Shown here: piece by piece, positions 1-10,992 of the stretch
Position numbering within the stretch: position 1 is the first letter of the stretch
How the letters are laid out: each line of letters starts with the position of its first letter
Source: Leuctra nigra
Taxonomy: Eukaryota > Arthropoda > Insecta > Plecoptera > Leuctridae
NCBI GenBank assembly: GCA_934045905.1
Contig: OW203771.1
Span: 5,580,001 to 5,644,000 of the forward strand
Direction: 5' to 3'
Length of the DNA: 64,000 nucleotides
Position numbers and translations under genes: made by a program
Notes under the pieces: model-generated
What the model was told of the DNA's origin: nothing
The model's database searches: none
Seen by the model: the letters and a program-made list of their open reading frames with translations, nothing else

Positions 1-480
1 ATTGTGGTCAATGTACCAAAAATCAGATAAATTCTGTGAAATGTTCATCTACATCACATCTGTTCATTATCCAAGGAAATTGTGGAGGTATACTTTCTCT
101 TGGTGAAAATTTTAGCTCCACGACCAACCCCGTTTCCGTAAAACGGAAATGTTTTGAAATTTTGGCGGGAAAACGCCATTTCAGCGAGTGATATCATATT
201 TTATTGCAACTGGAACAACATCATTGTTTGTTCATAAAAATGACATTACTAGCCGGGATGGCGTCTTCCCGCCAAAATTTAGGTAGGTATACATAGAATT
301 TTTACTTTTCATTTTATGAATGAAATTTACACTCTTTGGTGTGAAAAAAATGTGTTTTACCTTCAAATATGTTGATATTTGAATGATAGTTTTTAATAAA
401 TGCATGCATATTCCCTGGTTTTGCATCATAGGACACTCATGTAATATATAGTTCATAAGTATACATTATGTATTTGTTTA
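1..480. other. AT-rich non-coding stretch with a CCCGCCAAAATT repeat fragment
   Basis: No credible coding exon is seen. The part from about 170 to 420 resembles the repeat found near 18830-18970, 21030-21150 and 57530-57640: a TCCCGCCAAAAT word, then a GAATGAAA(A)TTT stretch and a GTGTTTTACC/GTGTTTGTC stretch. It is probably a degraded copy of that MITE family. Confidence 0.4.
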
Positions 481-1450
481 ACTAGGAAAACGCTCTGAGT
501 AACGCGTTGATGAGCGAGCACGGATACACGCAACACTTCGAGACGAAATTCTGTTTTCCGAAAATTTCTTTAAAAGCCAATAATTCTTGAATTTAATCAC
601 AGACTTGTATGAAAATCTCCAACAATTCCTAAAATATTGGTCCCAATAACCATGCAAAGTTTTAAGTTGATCGATAGAACCTGAACCTTTATGATTGAAT
701 GGTTCCTTGTTAATTTCCAAAAATCACAGGATCTCGTTCAAAAAATATACCTGGGACCACTCATATGATATAAGTGTGTGTACACAATATTAGATCGATC
801 TGTTGAATGGTCATATCAGTTTCATAATATACGTTTGAAAGTTTCTGCTCTAAAAACCTTGAAGTGAAGATTCGAAGATGCCGTGAAATGTGAAATTCAA
901 GAAATATGACAGCCAACACGCAAACTGTCCGTAAACTGTCAATAACTTTTTAATTTAAACACAGTTAAGTCTGAAAATTGTCAAAAATACAGATAATGTT
1001 GGACCCAATGACCATGCAAAGTTTTAAGTAGATCGGTCAAACAGTTCCGGTTTGAATTTCAAAAAGCACATGAAATCTTTTTTTAAATTTTAACCAATGG
1101 GAGGATTTGGCTGAAAATGTGTAAAATAAGAGACAATGTTGGTCTTAATGACCATGCAAAATATAAGGTTGATCACATTTGTCGAACACCATTTACATTT
1201 TTCAGCCTATCAGGAGATGTTTATTTAAATTTTAACCAATCGATGGATTTCAAAAAAAATTAGGGTCAGCAAACAGAAAAGGTTGTCTCTACATGTGTGC
1301 AAAATTTCAGATCGATCGGTGAAACGGTGCGACTTCTATTGCTCCAAATAACAGCCAAAAGTAAAAACAAAAAAACAAAAAAAACAAAAAAACAACAACA
1401 GAGGTTCGTGTCAAAAGAGTCAAAAGGAGACGCTCGCTTCGCTCGCTCAA
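481..1450 (-). mobile_element. Helitron/Helentron-like non-autonomous element (family B), copy 1
   Basis: Read on the minus strand, the element begins TTGAGCGAGCG and ends with a hairpin region (CGCTCATCAACGCGTTAC), then GCGTTTTCCTAGT. The interior is made of degenerate modules containing phrases such as GACCATGCAAA and GATCGATCGGT, and an A-rich stretch near 1365-1400. The same two ends bound copies at 15401-16545, 25951-27275, 43494-44664, 58444-58984 and 60563-61465. It has no coding capacity, so it must rely on proteins made elsewhere. The class assignment rests on end structure only. Confidence 0.6.
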
Positions 1451-1707
1451 TAATTGTATTCTTTTACAGCTGTAGGAGGGGAAATGCTTCTTCCAAATCC
1501 AATCGATAACCGAGGTAAATATAAACATCATATCATAATGCCGTGGTATAAAATTCGTCGTGACAAAAAGTCGTTATTGGAACAGATTTCTTAAAATTAG
1601 ACTGGAATAAGTTATGAGCAATGTTATAAGTTATAAAGCAATGTCCCATTGCTTTTATATAAAATATTTTTTTTTTGCATAATTAGCCGTTAATTACTCT
1701 GCTTTAA

Positions 1708-2763
1708 TTCCTCAGCCTGCTATCAAATTATCTATGCGGTCGGTCTCAGAAGATTGTAATTGGGTCTGGTGTTTCGGAGTCAGAAAGTGTTACGTCTGGA
1801 GTACCCCAAGGGTCTATCCTTGGGCCTTTGCTCTTCACGGTATTTGTAAATGACATTCCGAAGTGTATAAAGCATTCTAAGTGTTTGATGAATGCAGATG
1901 ATCTTAAGATCTACCGATCAGTCCGCAATGTTTTAGATTGCACTCTGTTACAGAAGGACTTGGAAGCGCTATTCGAATGGTGCACTACGTGGAAGCTTAG
2001 TTTGAATGTTCCAAAATGTAGCATTATAACATTTACGAACAAGAAGAAAAATGTAACTAATTTTACTTATACATTAGGCACTATAGATTTAATTAGGGTT
2101 AGCTCTATTAGGGACTTAGGAGTAATCATGTCAAGTGATATGCAGTACAACAAGCACATAGATAGTATAAAGCCAAAGGCTCACAAATTGTTGGGTATGT
2201 TAAAGAGAAACTGTTTTCGTGATTTTAGTAAATCAACAAATAGGCTCCTATAGATTTCTCTTGTTAGACCAAAACTTGAATATGCGAGCATTGTGTGGAA
2301 CCCTTTCCATACAACAAAAATCAGTGGGCTGGAAAGTGTGCAAAAGAGATTTGTCAAGTTCCAATGTAATTCTCGCAACGCTCCACACAATCAGAACATA
2401 AACACAATTTGTAATGACAATAGAGCAAATGATTATCTGAGTCTGTGCTCTGCACTTAATCTACGTACCTTAAGTGCCAGGCGTACAATTATGGATGTGC
2501 TGTTTTTAGTTAAAATAGTAAATGGTTTTATTGACTCATCGCCGCTTTTAGAGCTTTTGAATTTTAACGTTCCGACATGTACAACAAGGAATAAAAGTAT
2601 ATTTAGAAGGGCGACTTGTAGAATAGACATTTTTAAATATTGTTGCATCAATAGGATGCAATCCAGTTACAATGTTGTATCTTCCTTGAATCCGGACTTA
2701 GATATAAATTTTAATAACCTGACGACGTTCAAAGCAATTTTAGCTTCTGAACTGATGAATTGA
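1708..2763 (+). pseudogene. Reverse transcriptase C-terminal half, non-LTR retrotransposon, with in-frame stop
   Basis: One reading frame gives YLCGR, then SVTSGVPQGSILGPLLF (the conserved RT block before the catalytic motif) and NADDLKIY, corresponding to the usual YADD box with Tyr replaced by Asn. A thumb-like region follows, with SLVRPKLEYASIVWNPF typical of Jockey/CR1/I-group elements. A TAG stop interrupts the frame at 2251-2253, just before the ISLVRPKLEYAS block, and the frame resumes unchanged to a TGA at 2761-2763. The endonuclease and the RT N-terminus are absent. The truncation, the internal stop and the altered catalytic box make it a dead copy. Confidence 0.85.
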
Positions 2764-2907
2764 TCTACATTGTATCATTATGCTTTTAATTAATTATTCT
2801 CTATATTCCTGTGTATTAATGTGTCTCATGTATTGTGTTTACTATATTTACACTTGTGGAATGTAAATTCTGTTGTAAATAAAGGCTTAAAATAAAAAAA
2901 AAATAAT
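1708..2907 (+). mobile_element. 5'-truncated non-LTR retrotransposon (Jockey/CR1-like) with poly(A)-type tail
   Basis: The fragment keeps the 3' half of a LINE-type reverse transcriptase ORF (see the pseudogene entry), a short 3' UTR, an AATAAA-type signal near 2878 and an A-rich tail at about 2891-2907. The 5' truncation plus A-rich 3' end is the usual outcome of target-primed reverse transcription. I could not identify a target-site duplication with confidence. Confidence 0.8.
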
Positions 2908-3055
2908 AATTAAAAATTAACCCCCCCACCCCCATATCTCGCAAACCGAGCCCCCCACATTTTTTTTCAAACAAATGTTTCTTACACGACCCTAATAAGC
3001 ATAAATAAGTAGTTTTTACATCAAAAAATATGTTGTCATCCTTGATACTATTTAA

Positions 3056-3449
3056 GAGGCAAACGAAAGCGAGCGGGAATCGCACGGTTCGTCAGAGCGT
3101 TTTTGTGAAATTTTGTCTTCCCACTAAATAATTTTTAAATATCAGATAGTAACGACCCATAACAGCCTAATAGACTAAATAATGCCGCAAACTGGAGTTC
3201 ATTATGACCTCTGGTGCGATCTCAAAGTGTTAAATACGATTATTTTTTATTATTTTACTTAAAATATCGTATTTAACACTTTGAGGTCGTACCAGAGGTC
3301 ATAATTAGCTCCAGTGTGCGTCATTATTTAGTCTTTTAGGCTGTAATGGGTCGTTACTATCTGATTTTTAAAAATTATTAAGTGGGAAGACAAAATTTCA
3401 AAAAACGCTCCGACGAACCGTGCGATTCCCGCTCGCTTCCGTTTGCCTC
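3056..3449. mobile_element. Foldback MITE with ~170-bp inverted arms
   Basis: The left arm begins GAGGCAAACGAAAGCGAGCG and its imperfect reverse complement ends at 3449. The arms pair over about 170 bp around an AT-rich centre near 3240-3260. Both ends are flanked by TTTAA (3051-3055 and 3450-3454), a probable 5-bp target duplication. No ORF is present. Confidence 0.75.
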
Positions 3450-3670
3450 TTTAAAGTGGTCGTCTTGTTTCTTTCAGCCATCTCGAACGCTGTCTGCAAG
3501 TTCGGAAGTAAGAATGTGAAGTTCGGGGACGGGGTCGGCTTCTACATCGTGTGTAATGTGCTGTTGCAAGATCGCGCCATCTGTTGAGTGCGGCCAGGTA
3601 AATGACTGCAGTGCATTTCTCGCCAATATCATGAGCCACGCTGGCGGTGGCTAAGATGTTACAGCCTCAA

Positions 3671-3860
3671 GGCCGATGCACAATTGACGCAGACGGACGA
3701 CGCGGACGGACGACGGAGACGGATACAATGTTAAAGTCGTCGTCCGTCCGCGTCCGATTGTGAACAGCCAGACTGAATATGTCATACCTAAACATCGTAT
3801 CCGTCTCCGTCTTCCGTCCGCGTCGTCCGTCCGCGTCAATTGTGCATCGGCCTTCATGCT
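3671..3860. repeat. Inverted repeat rich in GACGGACG units
   Basis: GGCCGATGCACAATTGACGC at about 3671-3690 is matched by its reverse complement ending near 3853. The GC-rich arms are built from CGTCCGTCCGCG-type words and separated by about 70 bp. It probably comes from a small foldback element. No coding potential is visible. Confidence 0.6.
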
Positions 3861-4107
3861 CAAAAGAAGTTGCGTCCGCAAGTAGATATTTGCGGATGTC
3901 AGTCCTCAACACCACAAGACCGTGAGCTAATAATCTTATAGACGGAATCCAGTAGACTCTGGCCACTTGCGTCGATAAATCCGGAAATTCTTTTGAGCAT
4001 GAGGCTGTTGATGCTATATTTCAGTATAAACACGTAGAAAACAAAGTGAAAATTTCAATACATTTTAAAAACAGCAGTGCAGAAGTTAAAACCAATTACC
4101 TAGTATA

Positions 4108-4572
4108 CAGGGGTCGGCAACCTTTTCTGGTGAAGTAGCCAATTTCCCCAAAATTAACAAATTAGATAATTATGTGAGCCGCAGTAGAGGCAATCAAATA
4201 AAATACGCCGAAAAAAATAAATTAAATTACTAGTTTATTTTGATATTTTGATGAAACCCTCCAGTTGTTGCCCCGCAGGGCGTTTTTTTTTTAGAATTTC
4301 AACAATTTAAAAATTATCCTGGGACTCTAAAATAAACAAATTTAATCAAATGCCATCCCATTTTTTGCCCCGCAGGACCCTTTTTTAGAATTTCAAGAAT
4401 TTAAAAGTGATCCTGGGACTGTAAAATGAACAAACTTTATCAAATAACCTTCCCATTGTTGCCCCGCAGGGCGTTTGGTTTTGAATTTTCAAATTTTTCG
4501 ATTACAGATCTTTATTTAAATTATAAAGAGCCATCCAAGAACCACCAAGGAGCCGCGGGTTACCGACCCCTG
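4108..4572. mobile_element. hAT-type MITE (family D), copy 1
   Basis: Terminal inverted repeats are CAGGGGTCGGCAACC at the left and a one-mismatch GGTTACCGACCCCTG at the right. ACCTAGTA occurs at 4098-4105 and 4573-4580, consistent with an 8-bp hAT target duplication with two extra bases at the left junction. The interior holds repeated TTGCCCCGCAGGGCGTTTTT words and no ORF. Confidence 0.75.
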
Positions 4573-5082
4573 ACCTAGTATCAATAATATAAAAAAACAG
4601 CTGATGTTAATTGAACTAAACTAAACCCATTAAATTACATCATATCCTAGTTTTTCACAACTTCATGGCAGCCATGAGTCAATTTATTTTCTTGAGTTTG
4701 CAGCATTCTCTCCTGAAACTGGTGAAATCGTTGCATCTTTTGCTTTGCAATGGGTGGTATTCTATTATTCTCATACTTAGAATAATTTATCTTCAAGGAT
4801 TTTCATTGAAGCCTTTTAAAGTACGAAACTGCTCCCAGATCTTGTGATGGGAGTACGACCGTCCTGGCTGTGAATAATGTTTTTACAAAGATATTTGGGA
4901 AGTATCCATTAACAATTCTTGTGTTAACGTAAGAGTATTTTAAGTTATTCTCTGTACTGTATGAAATGACAATGCCGTGCACAAATTTGAATTGATGTAG
5001 GTATACCTGATTATCAGAGTTCAATTCATGAAGTTGGGTTTCTTTTGAAAAGTTTTTTATTGATTTTTTTTAAATTAGACTA

Positions 5083-5131
5083 CTAGATCTTTCCCCCTCC
5101 CCTCCCTTCCCTGTTCACTGCCTGGCAACTC
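5083..5131. repeat. CT-rich segment inverted at 8671-8722
   Basis: CTAGATCTTTCCCCCTCCCC followed by TGTTCACTGCCTGGCAACT here appears as its reverse complement (GTTGCCAGGCAGTGAAGGG, then the G-rich run and GGGGGAAGATCTAG) near 8671-8722. The pair brackets the composite element at 5219-8211, suggesting that an older inverted structure encloses it. Confidence 0.5.
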
Positions 5132-5218
5132 ACAGGTATCTAAATATATACACATAAATATATATACACATATATATATATATAAATAAATATATATAGG
5201 TACCTGTATATATACAAT

Positions 5219-8211
5219 CCCAGAAAAAAACACTCCGTGTAAAAAAGGCAGCCAAGTCTCTTTACTTAAAAAAAAATCAATACCGAAAAGGAGTGATATC
5301 AAAAAAGGAGCCAAGTCAATGACATTTCCAAATATTTAATCGTATCTTTGAAATAAAAGTATAAACACCGAGAAATACTTTACAAAAGGACTTGGCGCAT
5401 CGTTTTTTTAAAGACATCATTCTATCCTAAAAGTGGAAAGATTATTAACAAGTAGGTACATATTCCTCTTTTTATTTGAGCCAGTATCTATGAATCAAGC
5501 TACTTTTGGTAATGGCTATTTTATAATTTTGTAATGGCGATAGAAGAAAGATGCCATGCTGTAATAGAAGTAATAATAAGGGAGGTAGAATTAAATAACA
5601 AGGAAGTGGGCTCATATGTATTCTTATAGCACTGTTAATATGGTGATATTAGAAGGATATCTTTTCATAATTTGATCATGACTGAAGGAAATCATGAAAA
5701 GTTGTCAAATAATTACTAACTATTTATAGAACACTATTATATTATGGCAGTAAATTATTATGGTATATATTATACCATTATATGGTATATATTATTATGG
5801 TTTTAATAGTTGTTCAATGTGACTTCACTGTGTACTTTGTGAAATGTATTGTTATAAAATGTGGATTAATAGAAATGTATTTCATTGTGAGAAGGTATAA
5901 CGCATGAGACTTAATTATGTTGACCACGAAACAATAATATGAAGATAACTATTGTATATTTATTACAAATATAGGCAACAAGTTTCATCGCGTACATATT
6001 CAAATAGAAAATATTTTACAGTAGGTATGTAGGTATAATATGTAATTGAAAGTTGTGTCCCTATTATTCTAAAATTTCTAAATTACGGTTGTATATAAAT
6101 GGCATATGCTTATGAATAGAAAAATGTCTTTAAAAAAACGATGCGCCAAGTCCTTTTGTAAAGTATTTCTCGGTGTTTATACTTTTATTTCAAAGATACG
6201 ATTAAATATTTGGAAATGTCATTGACTTGGCTCCTTTTTTGATATCACTCCTTTTCGGTGTTGATTTTTTTTTAAGTAAAGAGACTTGGCTGCCTTTTTT
6301 ACACGGAGTGTTTTTTTCTGGGATATCACTTCTTTTGTTAGTTTATTCATACAGCTTGTAGCACATGTCCGAGCAAGGACTAATTTCTTTAAAAAAATAC
6401 GCCTCAACCGATTAGGATAGGTACTAAGAAATTACAATCGGTCCAGCCGTTTTCGATATATTATAACGTCCCTTCCGGTTTTGAAATGGCGGCCGAAATT
6501 AATGTCGTCTTGAATTCATAATTATTAGTCCTACAAAATTGCACAATTTGATTGCAATCGGTACAGCCGTTTTCGATATATTATAACGTCCCTTCCGGTT
6601 TTGAAATGGCGGCCGAAAATAATGTCGTCTTGAATTCATAATTATTAGTCATACTATTTCCAAAATTTGGTTGCAATCGGTACAGCCGCTTTCGATAATG
6701 ACGTCACTTCGGTTTTAACAATGGCGGCCGAAAATAATGTCGTCTTTAATTCATAATTATTAGTCCTACACATTTCCAAAATTTGGTTGCAATTGGTACA
6801 GCCGTTTTCGATATATGACGTCACTTCCGGTTTTGACAATGGCGGCCGAAAATAATGTCGTCTTTAGTTCATAATTATATTAGTCCGACATAATTCTAAA
6901 ATTTGGTTGCAATCGGTACATCCGTTTTCGATATATGACGTCACTTCCGGTTTTAACAATGGCGGCCGAAATTAATGTCGTATTGAATTCATAATTATAA
7001 GTCCTACACAATTCCAAAATTTAGTTGCAATCGGTACAGCCGTTTTCGTTATATAACGTCACTTCCGGTTTTAGAAAATGGCGGCCGAGAGCACTGCAAC
7101 CTTGAATTTATAATTATTTACAATGTATGTTTACTAAATATCTATTTAAAAGTATAAAGTGGTGAATTTAGTGTCCTTTAGAATATTAATGACGTCATTT
7201 AGCATTTTTATGACGTCATTTCCGGTATAGGTAATAAGAAAACAATTTAGTTATATCTAGTAGATACTTCATGAATGACCTTCTGAATTCAATAGCGCTA
7301 ATTTCCGTCAAATCGCTCATGCCGTTTTCAATATATGACGTCACTTCCGGTTTCATTTAGTGGTTCCTGCCGCCATTTCCGGTACCGTTAATTTGTATAT
7401 TCATTTATCCCAATTGATTTTTCAAATAGATTGCAGAATGAATATACAGGAGCTAGTTCAGTGGCAATCGGTACAGGCGTTTTCGATGTATGACGTCACT
7501 TCCGGTTTCAGGAATGGCGGCCGAGAACACTGTGTATTGAAATTATAATTTTGTATTGTCTTTGTTACAATGTAAGATAATGATATGTGTATTTAAAGTA
7601 TAATTTGATGAAATAAGCTAAATATTGCAAATTTATGACGCCACTTCCGGTTTAGAATATAAGAAAATTATATTTTTAAGTAACATACTTCATATAGATG
7701 ACCATCTCAACCGAATGGCGCTAATTTCGTTCTAATCGGTCCAGCCGTTTTTCATATATGACGTCACTTCCGGTTTAAAAATGGCGGCACAAAAAATCAC
7801 AAGAGGCAAGGTATCATCAGACGCCAAAAGTGCATATGTGGTAAAAATTTCAGGTTGATCGGTTCAGCTGTTTAGGCTGTGGCGGTGATAGCAACGTTTC
7901 CTGATATCATCATCAGAATCAGAAAGTGATGTAATTTCACTGTTTTCTCGGTCCTCTAGCGCGCAAATGGCATAACCTATTGTTCCCAAATTTGGTATAT
8001 GTAGTGGGGTGGGCCATAGCTCGAAATTAAGATATTTCGCAACAATGTGAGATTTACCAATTTTGAGATCCAGTAGGCCGAAAATGCCATGTTGTTGCTT
8101 ACAGTAAAAGTAGTTGGTCTGCTCCTCAGTTTATATAGGCATTTACGGTATGTTGAGATACTGTGAGTGTACGGTACGACTTGGCTGTGTGGAGCGACCG
8201 CTCCACTAGAT
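5219..8211 (+). mobile_element. Composite foldback / tandem-repeat element (family C), copy 1
   Basis: Three parts recur in the same order in copies at 23282-27556 and 33832-35701. First comes a 5219-6322 module bounded by near-identical 199-bp inverted repeats (5219-5417 and 6124-6322) that start CCCAGAAAAAAACACTCC. Second are tandem units of about 118 bp (6420-7110) and looser ones to 7790, each with a TGACGTCACTTCCGGTTT core followed by ATGGCGGC. Third is a 3' module ending in the perfect 8-bp-stem hairpin GTGGAGCGACCGCTCCAC and then TAGAT. The terminal hairpin followed by CTAG recalls Helitron 3' ends, but the 5' inverted repeats do not fit a simple Helitron. No ORF is credible. Confidence 0.65.
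6420..7790 (+). repeat. Tandem units with CRE-, ETS- and YY1-like words (copy 1)
   Basis: At least nine units share the order ATCGGTACAGCCGTTTTCGA, TGACGTCA, CTTCCGGTTT, then ATGGCGGC. The early units repeat at roughly 115-120 bp and later ones are more spaced. TGACGTCA is a consensus CREB/ATF site, ACTTCCGG an ETS core, and AATGGCGGC close to the YY1 core. Whether any is bound here is unknown. Confidence 0.8.
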
Positions 8212-8748
8212 TTGTAGAGCAATAAAACTTAAATTATATTATATCTAATGAAATTTAAATATGGCGCTCTTCTCTCTCTTCTTTACCGACATGTGAGTAC
8301 CCGAGCGCTGTCAGTGGCGAGGTGGTAGAGAAAGGAACTAAAGGAACTATTTGAATTGAACAATAGAATGTACACTATACAATGTCTTACATCTTTCCTT
8401 TTGCATTTCAGCATTGTTTTTAATCACAAATATATAATAATAATAGGTAATATGGATTATTATCGTCAGTAACTGAAAATACTTAACTTGTTCTTTATTA
8501 GAAATCGAACTATTGACATTTTGAATTTTGAAAATTCACCGCTCTTTATGAAAATAGAGCTAAGAGCAGCTTGTAATGTCGGTAAAGTAGTCTATGTGAG
8601 TCCCCGTGAGACATCTGTTGGCGGATTTATGAACTAAATATTATTTTTCAAATAGCATTGCTTTATCAGCCAGTTGCCAGGCAGTGAAGGGAGGGGAGGG
8701 GAGGGGAGGGGGAAGATCTAGTAGGTGGTGGCACATACAATTGGCAAA

Positions 8749-9243
8749 ATAGTGCAAAATGTGATACTAATTTTTCCTTTGGCAGTCTCATAGGAAATTT
8801 TCCGCTCTTTCATAATGTCGATATTCTCATAAAATTGGGAGGCTATTTTTGGCTCCAGGGCTGTCCAAAGTGCCAAAAAGAGTGTATTTCAGAGAAATTA
8901 TAAAACTTTTGTCAATTTATTGTTCTTGTATAATAAACTATGTGTCAGAAACGATGTGTCCGCCGACATCTTTAATTTCTTGAATAAAAACAACTTTGGT
9001 TAGACTAGGAATTTTTATTTTTTTATCGTACCTTCCTGACACATACCTAGTTTATTATACAAAAACGATAAATTAACAAAAGTAATTTAATTACAATGAA
9101 ATACACTCTTTTTGGCCCTTTGGACAACCCTGGAGCCCAAAATGGCCGCCCGATTTTTTTGAGGATATCGAAATTATGATAGAGTGGAAAATTTTCTATA
9201 AGACCACCAAAGGAAAAATGAGTATCACATTTTGCACTATTTT
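8749..9243. mobile_element. Foldback element with ~195-bp inverted arms
   Basis: AATAGTGCAAAATGTGATAC at the left is mirrored at the right, where CACATTTTGCACTATTTT ends near 9243. Both arms carry the TTTTCCTTTGG, AAATTTTCC and CCAGGG landmarks in inverted order. The loop (about 8946-9046) encloses the word TTTATTATACAA and its inverse. There is no coding region. Confidence 0.6.
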
Positions 9244-9563
9244 TGTGCTAACATCCCTCACTATTTTTGAAACCTATCACCACTTTTCAGTGCCGAATTT
9301 TAGATTTCTTTCATTTTTTCTTAGTTGAAGAGACTTAGCTGTCTTTTTTACACGGTGTGTTTTTTTTTCTTAGATTAAAAATAATATGTTAATAAAGCAT
9401 TTCGATATTAGTGTCAGTGTTATATTTTTTTGTCAAATAAACATTTTCAGAGCATAGCTGGATTTTATTCTGATATTTTTAGAAACAAACCATACATGAA
9501 TTTTATACAAGACACACATCATTTTTTGTTCTAGCATTTTTTAAGAGATTGCTTTTTTAAATA

Positions 9564-10779
9564 ATTGAGAGAGCGTAGCGAGCGTCACCACGGTACTCTT
9601 ATGGCACTTTCTCTGTGTGTTTTTTTTTGCCTGCACTGCCCAGGTTAAACCGCTCAAGCAATCGATATGAAATTGTGCACAAATACTAACGTAATCTATG
9701 CGGTCTCTGGGATCGTTTTTGAACGGGATTATGTGATTGGTTCAAATTTTAGAAAAATTATCTTTCGATTGGTTGGTCCAATCAATTTGAAATTTAACAT
9801 AGGGTCGTCCCGCGGAAAAACGTCCAATGGTCGTTGCGGCATGATTTTTTAATTTTTTTAAAATTTGTTAAGTTGTAACTTGATACTAGTTGAGCTTAAA
9901 TTAATTTTTTCAGATTTTTCAGATTCATCATTCTCAAGTTACATGACCTTGAACATTGGCCTGAGTGGTAAAAATAGCTCAAGTAAGCTCTTTCAAAACT
10001 TGCTGTAATTTCCAAACGAATCAAGATAACGGGTTCCCGTAAATTTTGTACTCTTCAACATATTCCGCCTATCATTTTGGTCCTCATAATGTTTGTCGTA
10101 CACCCTCTGCGTGACCTTTAAATCAGTGGTTGAATATCGAGTATAATTTTGCAAATTTTACTGTATTTGACGCTCGATTTACTACCCAAGGGTTGTAAAT
10201 ATCAAGTCAATTATGTTTGTGGATATTCTACGTATATATGGCTTAGTTACTAACCTTCTTTTGTTTAGTTAATTTTAAGTCTTCGTACATAAAATAAAGC
10301 TTCAAAAACTGAATTATTGACAAATTGTTACTTTTCAACCCCATTTGTACCCAAGAGGGCAAAGATCCAAAACTTTGAGTTGATTCTCGATTAGTAACTC
10401 ATATATTGATGTTCAATATCTGCAAGTTTCGTTTTGTTATTCTACGTTTTGGAGAAATGGCGAGTATTTTTGTTTTAACATTAAATGGAATATGGTTAAA
10501 TTGACTATGTTAAACCCCTAATCTACCCAAGTGAGCAAAACGCCAAATACTTGATTTTGTGCTCGATTAGTGACTCATATATTGATATTCAATCCCTGAA
10601 AGTTTCGTCTTGTTCTTCGGCTTTATGCAGAAATGGCACGTATTTTCGTATCGGTGCGTCCTTTGTATCGCAGAAAAAAGCAGAAAATAGCAGAAAAAGA
10701 AACAAAAAAAACAAAAAAGAAAAAGAAAATATGTCCGTGCCAAAAGAGCCAATAGGAGACGCTCGCTTCGCTTGCTCAA
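9564..10779. mobile_element. Family B-like element with two inverted 5'-type ends
   Basis: The left end reads TTGAGAGAGCGTAGCGAGCG. The right end is the inverted CGCTCGCTTCGCTTGCTCAA. Both therefore match the 5' end of family B instead of one 5' and one 3' end. Next to the left end is the usual TGCCTGCACTGCCCAGG block, and next to the right end the A-rich/CAAAAGAGCC block. The interior (9860-10660) has two copies of a module of roughly 190 bp containing TTCGTTTTGTT/TTCGTCTTGTT and GAGAAATGGC/CAGAAATGGC. It is non-coding. Confidence 0.5.
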
Positions 10780-10986
10780 TTATGAATCAACACACATTTA
10801 CTTTTGATTTTTCAACATGAATCTAGCTAAGAAATAAATTTGTATTATTGGTCCTGTTATAGGAAGGTTGATCCTGATATGACTACCAAATAATAATTTA
10901 AATGCAGTACTCATTTTTCGTATTCTTTATTAACCGCACATTAATTAAAAATACAATTGAATTCGATAGTCATTTTAAATACATTG

Positions 10987-10992
10987 TTTATT
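10987..10992 (-). promoter_or_regulatory. AATAAA polyadenylation signal overlapping the paralogue 2 stop
   Basis: On the minus strand the stop codon runs directly into AATAAA (TGAATAAACAATG), giving an extremely short potential 3' UTR. It supports exon 3 being terminal. An AATTAAAG sequence lies at the same place after paralogue 1. Confidence 0.45.
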
